From Diplocarpon mali (taxonomy: Eukaryota > Ascomycota > Leotiomycetes > Helotiales > Drepanopezizaceae), in NCBI GenBank assembly GCA_024741835.1, contig JAENRP010000399.1:25744-36816 (forward strand): 11,073 nt of DNA. The letters are read 5' to 3'. The number at the start of each line of letters is the position of its first letter. Position 1 is the first letter of the stretch. The position numbers were made by a program, and so were the translations under genes. Shown one piece after another: positions 1 through 8,951 of this stretch. The notes beneath the pieces are model-generated. The model had not been told where the DNA came from, made no database searches, and worked only from the letters and a program-made list of their open reading frames with translations.

Positions 1-1196
1 GTAAGAAAGCCACCTTTTCCTAGTTCTTTAGTAGATTCTATATTAATAAATATACCTTATCTAATAAATATAGAAAATAGAGTTATTTTATTAGAGATAT
101 ACTCCTTTAGAAGTATCTTCTCTTTAATGTTCAATTCTTTCTATTATACTGCATTTCGAGCTAAATTTAATAAGATCTACTAAGCATTCTTAAGGCGTTA
201 GGGTATAAGATTTGATAATTTATAGGATTTTTCCTAAATAGCGAATTCTCTAGTCGATTGTTTAGCTACTAGAATCATATAGTAGTCAATAGTTCTATTA
301 TTAAGTGGATTGACCCGCGAGCTAGGCCTAAGAGTCAATCTCATAAATCTTATATTAGTATTAATCTTAATAGTAATAACTCTTAAGTAGTAGTCAATTC
401 TAATAAACTATATAGGCTTAGGATATATTACTAATTTGTATAAAGACTTATATCAAATTAGCAAAGCACTTAAGTACAATCTATAATGCATCTTTAGTAT
501 CTATTATATTAAGCTATAAGTTATATTATAAAGGTAGGTAGAGGGGGGGTTTAGCTTCTTATCTAAGGTCTAGAAGTAGTATTAATACATTTCTAGTTCT
601 TCTTATACTAATATTAAAAATGAATTCTTTTTATAATTACTATAATTATATATGCGCATAGCGCTTAAAAAGGCGCAGCTAAACAACTTAGGCATATTTA
701 AAAAGCCTTTGCTGCGGAATGATATAAAGTTATTAATAATTAGTATAGTATTATACCAGGCAGGGGTCTATGCGATATTATAGAATAATTTAAGGGCTTC
801 AAGTGCTACTTTGAACTTAGAGAAGCCTAACGATATATCCTTCTTGACTTAGCTTGCTATTCTATTGCTAGTAGCTATAATTGCATAATTTCTTAAATAT
901 AATAAAAATAAGGTTAGGTTAGAAGCGGTGCAAAATTTATAGATATTAGATAATATATCTTCGTTAGTAAGGCCTATTATTGCCAATCTATAGTACTGCG
1001 CATATTAGTATTTATAAAGGGCGTAGAACTTTTCAAAATTGAAGTCCTTAAATATTCCTATTATAAACTTTATAAGTCTTATTTTTATTTCTAATATTAC
1101 TACTATCTTAAAACTATTGCTATGCTATAGTATTATCTTTATATTAAAGGGGACCTAATAATATTTTATAAAGATAATATTTATATTGACTTCGGA
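1..1196 (-). pseudogene. 3' part of an unrecognised gene split by the copia insertion
   Basis: One minus-strand frame (codon first bases at positions equal to 2 mod 3) can be followed from 1196 to the left edge, where it is still open, so the C terminus lies outside. Stops are mostly TAA and TAG with a single TGA near 470, as expected from C-to-T decay. The stretch from about 1190 to 600 is the best preserved, with pieces such as NEDILSNIYKFCTASNLT and SFRSKGFLNMPKLFSCAFL. The frame joins exactly to the frame at 9256-10104 when the retrotransposon and one TCGGA copy are removed: codon TCC (1196-1194) followed by GAA (1193-1191) continues the right-hand fragment. The joined frame is at least 680 codons. 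The composition is Leu/Ile/Lys/Asn-rich with no motif I can name. It could be a host gene or an ORF of an older repeat. The coding frame is well supported; the function is unknown. Confidence 0.6.
1192..1196. repeat. Left target-site duplication, TCGGA
   Basis: TCGGA directly abuts the left LTR and is repeated exactly at 9251-9255 next to the right LTR. Five base pairs is the usual duplication made by copia integrases. Perfect survival indicates that both outer boundaries of the element are correct. It also falls inside the codons TCC GAA of the interrupted gene. Confidence 0.85.
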
Positions 1197-1495
1197 TATA
1201 GGTTCTATACCGGTAATCGATATTCACATGAATATAGTTGAGTACTTATTATTAAAAAGAATCTATTATAATATCTGTCTATCTCTATATGACTGAGATA
1301 GTACCTTTATACCTATAAATGTCCTCCCTCCTATAGTCCCTCTTAGCCGTATATGGATATTCTTCTAAGGTCCTCTGGCTAAATAGCCGTCCGAAATATA
1401 TACGAAACCCCTTATATCGCATATGGTATAGCTATATAAGATGACCTTAGGAATAAGGGCAGGTTGCCTCTTGTATAGGAATCTGCGTACTAATA
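1197..1495 (-). repeat. 3' LTR of the copia element (299 bp)
   Basis: This copy aligns with 8952-9250 over all 299 positions without a gap. My hand alignment finds 26 differences, every one a C/T or G/A transition. On the sense (minus) strand the LTR starts TATTAGTACGC here, against TGTTGGTACGC in the other copy, so the canonical TG start has been mutated in this copy. It ends CCTATA; the usual terminal CA is TA, again a C-to-T change. Left-copy changes cluster at 1369-1495. Confidence 0.93.
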
Positions 1496-1504
1496 CTGGT
1501 AGTA

Positions 1505-1513
1505 CTCTCTTTT
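1505..1513 (-). other. Possible polypurine tract of the copia element
   Basis: On the sense strand AAAAGAGAG lies 9 nt before the 3' LTR. A purine run just upstream of the 3' LTR primes plus-strand DNA synthesis in LTR elements. The run is short and separated from the LTR by TACTACCAG, so this is only a candidate. Confidence 0.35.
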
Positions 1514-1900
1514 GAAAAGACCTTTTCAATTCGCATAAGGAAGTACATAGAATAGGTATATAAGGGAGGCAGATTAGTAGCAAATAATCAAATAGTAATA
1601 AAGAATAAAATAGTAAAGATAAATAGCTTAATAGCAAAGGCAGGTATAATAGGTAGTAAGGATAGTATATAAAAAGTAGAATAGTAAAGATAAAGGCAAA
1701 TAGTAAAAAGGGAAAGGAAAGGTATCTAAGTGATAGAAGCAATCTAAAGTCTTTATTTAAGCCTTATGGTAGTGCGATTATAGTCCGGTTGCGTTCTAGT
1801 AGGTTTAAGACTCTTTATTAAAGAGTCATCTAGAGTTGTAATCCACTATGGCTATAAATTATAATAATCTGTAGAAGGGAAAAAAGGGGCCTTTAAGAAG
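1514..1900. other. Non-coding stretch between the 3' LTR and the antisense relic
   Basis: I see no supportable gene here. From about 1561 to 1735 the plus strand is strongly purine-rich with loosely repeated words such as ATAGTAAAGATAAA (near 1608 and 1682), so the element's sense strand is pyrimidine-rich. At 1809-1827 there is a perfect inverted repeat with 9-bp arms (GACTCTTTA, one-base centre). An apparent open minus-strand frame across 1365-1742 overlaps the LTR and consists of low-complexity Leu/Tyr/Phe from this pyrimidine-rich DNA; I do not count it as a gene. Confidence 0.5.
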
Positions 1901-1929
1901 GTATATATATCAAGCTTCCCTCCTCCTTT
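1901..1929 (+). promoter_or_regulatory. TATA plus CT-rich promoter-like patch
   Basis: A TATATATAT run (1902-1910) is followed within a few bases by a CT-rich stretch, CTTCCCTCCTCCTTTG (1914-1929). Fungal promoters often combine a TATA-like box with a pyrimidine-rich start region. It lies about 55-80 bp before the point where the plus-strand coding relic becomes recognisable. In this AT-rich DNA a TATA run is weak evidence on its own; position and the CT block make it worth noting. Confidence 0.35.
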
Positions 1930-1982
1930 GATCTCTTAACTCCAACTCCTACTTTTTATAAGTAGGTCGATCTCCCCCTTTT

Positions 1983-3227
1983 ACTTCTAAGTTGATTAAC
2001 CCTATAGTAGATCTTATCTTATACTATCCTATTAATAATATTATTATTAGTAAGTGCTCCGATTATTAGCCGACCCCCTTTAATATATATATCGCTGACT
2101 TGGATAGTGCTTAAATGCAATTCAGAAGACCTTCCTAAGGCGTTTCAAATGCTTTGCATACGTTATACGCAAGTAATATTAAGAAAGGAGGCTAGTAAGA
2201 ATAATACTAGCTATATATGCGCATTTAATACTCTTACTTTTAAGAAGTATAACTACTGCATTGCGCAGTAGGCAAAGTATATCCTAGTAAGTGCCTTCTA
2301 ATATCCTTATGCTTTAATAACCTTTAATAGATATCCGTTCTAGATACCTATTTAGGCTTAAGATAAGTATATTATCCTTTAAGATACTTAGGTTAGCGGC
2401 AATATTAAAGCAATCTAAAAGGCAGCTTAAATCCTATTTAAAGAGACTTAGATATAAATCTCTATAGTCCCGAAGACTTAGGATGCCCTTCAGCTGGCCT
2501 AGCTAAATGAAGCTTATACCCTCTGCTATAGTATCGACCTTGCGAATACCTAGCAAGCTATAAGTGCCTTTGAATCTATCTAATATTAATAACTAACTAT
2601 TCGTAGGATCTATTATGCGCTATCCGAGGTAGCAATACTGCCCTTAGGCGTTTTGAAACTTAAGGCGCTAAGGTGCTTAGCTCCCTTTAGCATATAAAGG
2701 GGCTATCCAACTTAGCTAGAGGCCGCTCTTAGGCTCCCTTTAATAATATCTGCCGCCAAAAAGGCAAAGGTAGACAGGTGCCTTTTAAGGGCTCTCTAAA
2801 GGGTAGAGATCTAGATCTTAGTGATTTAGATAAGCCGAATCTAAAGGAGATCGCGGCCGCTCTTACTCAGGTATAAGCTTAAGAGAAGCGGGCCAACTTG
2901 GCTGCTACTTTAAGTAGTAAGGCTTCTAAGCCTTAGGGGTTTAAGGATTTACGCCTTAGAAATCCTAGTGCTTAAGATAGGTACTTATTAAGGGTAGAAT
3001 TATTAATAGATCATTATCTTTAGCAATATAGTAATCGCTGCTTTGCTATAACCTCCTTCTTAAGTACTACTTAAGTGATAAAAAAATGCAAGTACGCGCA
3101 AGTAAGTAAGAAAAGATAAAAAGAAGGTAGTAATAGTAAGTATAGGAATATAGTAAGAAAAGATAAAAAAGAAGGTAGTAATAGCAAGTGTAGGAATATA
3201 TCTTATAGTAAAATAAAAAATAAATAA
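1983..3227 (+). pseudogene. Unrecognised degraded coding region, antisense to the copia element
   Basis: The plus strand carries coding-like text with TAA/TAG stops. From 1983 to about 2190 the frame beginning at positions divisible by 3 reads well. From about 2190 to 2580 the next frame has the better coding pattern (purine-first, pyrimidine-last codons; for example LNEAYTLCYSIDLANT). From 2583 to 3227 the first frame resumes, with LLCAIRGSNTALRRFET, a basic stretch near 2750-2800 (CRQKGKGRQVPFKG), a charged Ala-rich stretch (EKRANLAATLSSKAS, about 2886-2930) and a Lys-rich tail built on the tandem repeat. This implies two compensating indels, or spliced pieces. The terminal TAA is at 3225-3227, about 70 bp before the oppositely oriented pol stop. 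I do not recognise a family. A passenger gene, an antisense ORF of this element lineage, or part of a nested element are all open. No start codon is certain; ATG may have become ATA. Confidence 0.45.
3106..3200 (+). repeat. Tandem duplication, two units of 47 and 48 bp
   Basis: Units 3106-3152 and 3153-3200 start GTAAGAAAAGATAAA and end TAGGAATATA. They differ by one A in a homopolymer and by two transitions (AGTAAG/AGCAAG and TAAGTATAG/CAAGTGTAG). In the frame of the plus-strand relic both encode KEGSNSK, so the repeat forms a Lys/Ser/Asn-rich C-terminal tail. Confidence 0.8.
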
Positions 3228-3276
3228 AAAAATTGCCAATAGCTTATAATCAAAAATATCAGATATCGTTAATCTA

Positions 3277-3292
3277 AGACCTTTTTAGGTCT
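3277..3292. other. Small perfect hairpin next to the pol stop
   Basis: AGACCT and AGGTCT flank a TTTT loop. It sits between the convergent ends of the plus-strand relic and the copia pol frame. No function can be assigned. Confidence 0.4.
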
Positions 3293-3299
3293 GGTTATG

Positions 3300-3990
3300 C
3301 CTTAATAGGCCTTTGTACCTATCCCTCCTTCCTAATAGTTATCAAATTAGTATCTACCAGTTGCTAAAGGGCCTAATTTAGATTGGCTTTTATTATAGTA
3401 TCAGTAGGGTTGCTAGCGCTATTGATCTAATGTATCTCTATAAGCTCCCTATTCTTATACGATTATCGAATAGCTATTATATCGATTATCAATCGCTTCT
3501 CCTTTATAGTGCCCAATTTGATAATACACTTATATAAGGAGAGGGAATTTATATATATAACAGTAGGGAGGCGGGATAGACTTAGCTTAGCTATCACTAT
3601 ATTAATTATCGTAGCTATAAAAACTAGCATATTAATACCCGCTACTATAGCATATAGTTCAAAGGCTAGTATAGCTCTCGTTACTCTCTTATACTTTGTT
3701 AAGCTATAGTATAGAATATTGCCTTTTAGAGTAAACTGCGATTCTCCTTCCTCTTTAGTAGCTAGTACGATAATATAGCCGATCTGCAAGCTTAAATCCT
3801 TATTATTAGTAAAAGATCTATCGATAAATGCAAATAGTTTAGCATTTTGCAAATTAATAGCAAAGTAGGTCAGGCCTCTTTCGGGGTTGTTTTAGATCTA
3901 TTTAAGTCGCTTATTTAGATTCTCTATATCTTGAACTATCGGATCCTAGTATTAGGCTATAGCTGATAAATCGAAGGAAGCTTTTAGCTG
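3300..3990 (-). other. RNase H domain of the copia polyprotein
   Basis: RNase H removes the RNA template during reverse transcription. The segment starts near RGAYLAIICQ (about 4014-3985), a typical copia connection motif, followed by NNPERGLTYF and an RNase H core. The first catalytic Asp is kept in FAFID (3820-3822) and a Glu in FELYA (3658-3660). The next acidic site, usually Asp before Ser in this family, reads Asn (3547-3549), a G-to-A change. The C-terminal block NSASNPTDTIIKANLN with QLVDTN matches the remembered fungal copia ending (NPADAMTKA pattern). Confidence 0.85.
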
Positions 3991-4039
3991 GCAGATTATA
4001 GCTAAATAGGCTCCTCTTACTCTCTGCTCTAGGTATTAT

Positions 4040-4860
4040 TACTTATAGCCCTCTTAAGAAGTATCGACTAGTTCCAGCCTTTAGCCTTAGCCCTTTTGCT
4101 ATATATATACTATATCCCCTTCCTAAGAAATAATACACCTATTAAAAGCTAGTGATTTAGTGCTTAATAGGTATTATATTAGCTTTATAAGGAATCCTAC
4201 CCTTTTAATCTTATCCTCCTCCTTTTTTAAAAAGTCTGCTTCTCTAAGTATTAAAGTATCATCTGTTTATATTCCTACTATGCTAAAAAAGGGAGAATTG
4301 CTTAAGGTTAATAATAGATAGGGGTTATAAGTTGAGTTGGCTATACTAAGATTATTATAATAGTGCTTATAGTAGGTATTAAACTAGTGATTTCCTAATT
4401 CGGGAATGCTATAGAGCAGTAGCACTACTTTAAAGACCGTACCTATAGGGAATAGCTTAGCGATATCTTATAAGGGAAATACAAATATATCGCATAGTAG
4501 CTTTAAAGCTGCCTAGGTATATGCTTATATAATATCCTATAGGCCGAGAATGCCTTTCTTACCCTATTCTTTAAAGTATTCCTAGATTAATACTAAAAGT
4601 GATATTAAAAGGCGTTAGCTTACTTATTAGATAGTTGGAGATTAGGTAATTATACCTTCCTCCTTTTTACTAATATCATTCCAGGCCTATATAACTAAGC
4701 GTGATTTCTCAAATAGGTGATCTATCTCCTTCCCCTTTATCTTATTAACTATTCTTAATTTGAAGATCCTCTTACCTTTTATAGTAAGGTCATTTTTATT
4801 TATTAGTATAAATACCCCCCTATTTATTAGCCCTTGGTACTCCTTTAGGCGAGATTGCTA
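4040..4860 (-). other. Reverse transcriptase domain of the copia polyprotein
   Basis: This would copy element RNA into cDNA. In order on the sense strand: EYQGLINRGVF, FEKSRLVI, the QAYTQA-type block (near 4535), LLLYSIPELGNH, TYYKHYYNNLSIANSTYNP (about 4380-4325) and the catalytic TDDT with both Asp codons intact (4258-4263), followed by LILREADFL. Stops break it many times. The YTQA, STYDP and TDD pattern is typical of fungal Ty1/copia RT. Confidence 0.9.
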
Positions 4861-5229
4861 AAAAGGGCGCCTAGGAATAGTAATCTTACCTTCTACCTAT
4901 AGCTTCTGCGACAGTTCCTAGTCCCTATTCTCCTTCTCTATTAGGAATACCTCCGATTTAGCCATATATAGCTTATCGTCTGCTTTAAAGGATATCCATA
5001 TCTTAGCGTTATAGTTATTATCAATTATAAAAAGGCTGGAAATAGGCTTAATAAAGGGAACCTCTACTCTTAGCGATTGCTTATAGCTATTAAGTTGCGG
5101 CTTAATTAAGCGAGAAGGCTCTACTTCTTTATTAATGTCAGTTATATTCTACTCCCTTTTAATAGTCGTTCGATCTTTAGGTTTAGTTCCTTTAGTTTCC
5201 TTTAAGCAGTTTTCTTTATTATCGATTTT

Positions 5230-6225
5230 AAATAGACGTACGCTTATTAATCTAAAGTGCCTTATTCTACCGCCGATATCGACTATATAGGTTTCATTCT
5301 CTAAGCCTAAGAACTCAAATAGGCCTATCCATCCTCCCTTCTCCTAATATACTAATACTAGGTCTTTTAGCCTTAAATCGTAGATATAAGTAGTTCTAAG
5401 GCTATTCCTTATACCTAAAGCGTCGTTGACCTTATAAGTAGCATAGATCTTCCTAACTTCCTTTATAGCCTTTTTAATTATTGCTGCCCTCTATTCTACT
5501 AATGGATTTAATAGATTTAGTTTAGTTAGCCTTAGATATACCTTGAAAATAAGCAAGGTAGGAATTATCCTATTAGGCCTTACTATATCGTTAACTACTT
5601 TAATAGCCATTTGCAATCTCTTATCATTGCTTAATTAGGGGTATTCAGCTATTATTATCTCAAAGGCATATCTTAAAGGGCGATGATACCGTTCGACCTT
5701 GCTAATAGAATAGTGCGCCTTTATAGGAACCAGTTTAAGGGTTATTCTTATAGATCTTAAAGAGCTTCTAAACTCTGCCGAGTTGAAGTTAATACTATAG
5801 TTATATACTATAAAATCAAAAGGTCTAATATACGTATCCAGCCAAGCTAATTTAAGGGCTTGAAATACTGCATCGGCCGAATATGCTCCTATTCCCTTTT
5901 GTAAGAACCTTGCGGCTCTAAATCCTATCGCTTTGTCAACTATATAAAGGGCGTTCCTTTTACTAAATTAAGTAATATCGATATATATAGTATAATTGAA
6001 GTCGATATTATCTTATAGCTTAAATCGGAATCTATAAAGAGCGTTAGCGTAGAGTTAATAATATCGGTATATTTCCCTTACTTTTGCTATAATGCTAAAG
6101 TCGATGTTATAACCGGCCTAGTTTAAGAGGTATTTAAGGCGTTTTACTAATAAATGTCTAAATCTTTTATATAGCCTTTAGATCTCTATTTCTATCAAGT
6201 GGCATATATTGATTATACCTTTTAA
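5230..6225 (-). other. Integrase domain of the copia polyprotein
   Basis: This would insert cDNA into chromosomes. The N-terminal zinc region is visible as ICHLIEIE then RFRH (His at 6154-6156; the consensus Gly before it is Arg by G-to-A). The expected C-x2-C now reads Y-stop-L-Y (6051-6060). In the catalytic core the first Asp is kept (YIDIT, 5977-5979), the second position is Asn (5800-5802, family pattern HDAGTNF), and the Glu is kept in KVERYHRPL (5692-5694). The GGWIGLFEFLGLENETYIV block (about 5340-5282) is the C-terminal GWxGPF-type motif. The enzyme is inactive by substitution as well as by stops. Confidence 0.88.
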
Positions 6226-6399
6226 AGTTATTAGAAGTTGCTCTATTATATTAAGTAAAAGCTATAGGTGCCTATGTTTTCTAATAATTAAGTGTTTCTC
6301 CTTACTAATTATAAGCAAATTGCGCAGATTGTTATATTTAGCTCCTATTTTGTTAAGTTATTGCAAGCAGACTAAAAACGGTATATCTGCCTCTATAAT

Positions 6400-6610
6400 T
6401 AAGAACTCTATAGGGCCTGCTAGTATTCGAACAGTTGTCTTGCCGATTGCATTTTATAAACCTACCTTAAAGGTAATTTTATACTTTTTAGCGCTAAGTA
6501 GAGCTAGAACTACGTCCTATATATTTTGCAAGGCTTTGAATTAGTTAATTCCTCTTATATTTTTATTTAAGGTGCCTATATCGATTAGGAATCCTTAAAA
6601 GAATTGATCT
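6400..6610 (-). other. Aspartic protease domain of the copia polyprotein
   Basis: It would cut the polyprotein. The active-site motif reads GFLIDIGT (DIGT at 6571-6582); the family has D-T-G, and Thr to Ile fits ACA to ATA. Downstream GPIEFLIIEADIPFLVCLQ (about 6418-6362) matches the C-terminal half of fungal copia proteases. Confidence 0.8.
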
Positions 6611-6899
6611 ATCTACTATATTATAAACACCTTAGGGTCTATTTGTATCGGTTTATTAACCTTTGTTATTAAGAGGTATTTAGCCTTCTGCTTTTCAAGC
6701 TGGTTAAGCATAGTTCTTAAGTTATATTCCTAGTTAGAAGCTAGGAATACTATAGTAAAGTTGATATTACTATTCTTAAGGTCGCTAATTACTTAGTCCT
6801 CCTCTTCTAAAGACGTTTCCTATTTATCCTTATCGGTCCTATTGCCTTTTAAATATACTCTATTATCTTCTTAAATAAGGTATGCTTTATATATTTTAT

Positions 6900-8800
6900 C
6901 TATTAGCTTATAGCCTTTGGCTTATTAGCTTACTATATAGTAAGACTTCTAAGCGGCTCTTTCTTTTTTTAAGTACTTGCTATTATAGCAGTCCTTTTTC
7001 TAGTATATAATATACCCTATATAGCTTGGTTTCGATTAGAAGGTTATTCCTCTCTTATTACCTTAGGCAAACTTCATCTTTCTATTCGAAAAGTGCGCTA
7101 TAGATTACCTTTGCTCTTTAGTTAAATAATATTAGGGTCTATTAGTAGCTGAACTAAGGTGCTAGGGTCTGGATAGTCCGTCTTAAGTAACTACTCTTAC
7201 GCAAGCCTATAAGCTATCTAATAGAGCTAGGAACGTCGCTAGTAGCTTAAAAAGTGCTATTTGAAATAGCCGATTCTTAGAAACACCTTATATAAGTCTA
7301 TCTCTAATAGATCGATCGTTCCTTATACTAGTATATAGGCCTAATTATAGGTTTTATAGCTCCTTAGTATAGTTCTTAAGTTAGGTTAGGATCAGTTTCC
7401 TCCTTTAATAGTCTTCTTATTGGAATAGGTCAAATGTCAGCCGAAACCACCTCCCTAGGAATCTGCTACTTCTCTCTTCAGTCTTGTAATTAGCCTGAAT
7501 AGCCTCTACTAGCTTAGCAAACTTAAAGTTCTTATTTTATAAATACTAATAGTAGTATATTAAGACCGAGTCTTATAGTATAGATAGAAAGGCTCTATAC
7601 TATATGCTTTAGTCTACTAAAGCTCTTTAGTATAAATCGGCAAATATATAAAGCTTCTTATTAAGGTGATCTTTTCTACTTAAGTACTAAGTCTCTTTAG
7701 TATATATTTTACTCAAATTTATAAGGGTTTTGGCCTAATCTAAAGTCAAAGGTTCTATAATATACTAGGATAGTTAAGCGTCGCTTTAGTTAAGGTCTAG
7801 AAGCGCTCTTAAACCCCTTCTTATAGTAAAGGGTAGTAATGATCTATCTCTTAATTAGATTAGCGGCATTAGTATTAGATTCGGGATCTTTAGGTATTAT
7901 AAGACTGAGGTTCGCCTTAATCGGGGTTAATAAAGTGTTCTTTTAAGGTTATACCATTCGGTTGTTTATCTTAGAGTGTCCACTTTATATAAGTTATCTT
8001 ACGAAGTGTTATTATTATATTTAAGGTATCCTTGCTAAAGCGAGTCTTGGCGTGCTATCTCTTATTTAGCTATAGTAACCCTTTAAGCAGGTGGCTCGCT
8101 TATTCGCATAGATTCGGCAAATTCTGAGGTAGACCTTGTTTTATATCTTAAAGATTATGCTATAACCGAGTTTAGTACTTCTTAAGTCTATGACTCTAGC
8201 TAGTCTTTTAGCTACTCGTTTCCTTTTTAGTATACTATATCGAAAAGTGCCTAGCCAATCGAAATGCCCTTCCTGCGTTAAACGTATACTCTATAGTACC
8301 GAAGGTTATCCCTTAGGCGTTATCGAACGTCCTTATTTAGCGATTTAAAGTCGCTAACTATCTAATCTTAGAACTCCTCTTAGAAGTCTTTAGTAAGGTA
8401 TAACTCTCTCCTTTTGCTATCTTATAATATCTTCTAGAAGTTCTCTATATATTAATCTTTTAGTCTAAGGGCCTCTTTACTAAGTTGATCCTCCTAGGGT
8501 CTTATATCCCTTTTAAGGTCCCTTAATATTTAGGGTTACCTTAGATTAAGCGGTATTAATAGTTCCCTTTTAATCATTTCCTAATATTATCCGGATATTG
8601 CTCTATGCCCTAATAGGGTCTGAAAGAAGTCTAATATAGTCGTATTTTGCGTATTATTATACTATTATCTAATTATAGTCGGGATACCAATTGCACTCCA
8701 GTTTTGCCCTAATTGTAATATATAATAGAACGCAGGTAGAAGAGGATAGTATCTACCTTTAAAGTAATAACTCTAGCTAGATTCGTATACCTTTTGCCTT
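6900..8800 (-). other. Gag region with zinc knuckle and charged helical N-terminal half
   Basis: Gag would build the particle. The zinc knuckle is at 7014-6973: spacing is exactly C-x2-C-x4-C-x4-H, but it reads Y-I-I-Y-stop-K-K-D-C-Y-N-S-K-Y, so two Cys and the His have become Tyr and only one Cys remains (6988-6990). Upstream, RDRLI with LFQIALFKLLATFLALL (about 7300-7210) resembles a conserved fungal copia Gag block. The N-terminal half (about 8640-8100) is rich in Lys, Glu, Asp and former Gln codons, suggesting coiled coil. At about 1.9 kb this Gag is long. Confidence 0.75.
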
Positions 8801-8933
8801 TTCCCCTCTAGTAGTAACTAATATTACTTTATACATTTAGATTAATATTTAAGGTAAGCTGGAAATACAATTAAGTACTCCTTAAAATCAAGAAAGAATT
8901 CTTCAGTTTAATAACCTTGCTATTTATAGTAAA

Positions 8934-8943
8934 GGTGCTACTA
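8934..8943 (-). other. Candidate primer-binding site (initiator tRNA-Met type, mutated)
   Basis: On the sense strand TAGTAGCACC lies 8 nt after the 5' LTR. It matches TGGTAGCGCC, the Ty1 site complementary to the 3' end of initiator tRNA-Met, at 8 of 10 positions; both mismatches are G-to-A, as RIP would give. The 8-nt gap from the LTR is larger than usual, which lowers confidence. Confidence 0.45.
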
Positions 8944-8951
8944 CTAATTAA

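Larger units (their letters stand above)
3295..8800 (-). pseudogene. Copia gag-pol polyprotein gene, dead by in-frame stops
   Basis: A single minus-strand frame (codon first bases divisible by 3) reads continuously for about 1,830 codons through Gag, protease, integrase, RT and RNase H, ending at TAA 3297-3295. In life it would encode the one polyprotein that forms the virus-like particle, copies the RNA and inserts the cDNA. Dozens of TAA/TAG codons interrupt it, generally where the fungal copia consensus I remember has Gln or Trp. I saw no frameshift over the whole length, so decay is by substitution. Gag and Pol are in the same frame with no sign of a programmed frameshift. The 5' end is unclear: coherent text continues to about 8800, perhaps to the primer site, but no convincing ATG stands out. 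The longest stop-free run is 3463-3852 in RNase H. Confidence 0.9.

Noticed and set aside
1365..1742. Open minus-strand frame of 125 codons
   Set aside because: It begins inside the LTR and runs through pyrimidine-rich low-complexity DNA, giving Leu/Tyr/Phe-rich text with no coding texture.
2163..2580. Reading the antisense relic in a single unbroken frame through this part
   Set aside because: The alternative frame has a better purine-first, pyrimidine-last codon pattern and no TGA stops, so a local frame change is preferred, though not proven.
1496..3294. Nested DNA transposon with terminal inverted repeats
   Set aside because: I found no matching inverted ends or target duplication around the segment; only small local hairpins (1809-1827, 3277-3292) are seen.
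3509..3709. Open plus-strand frame of 66 codons
   Set aside because: Antisense shadow of the well-supported RNase H frame.
6209..6544. Open plus-strand frame of 111 codons
   Set aside because: Antisense to the protease-integrase junction of the copia polyprotein, whose minus-strand motifs are clear.
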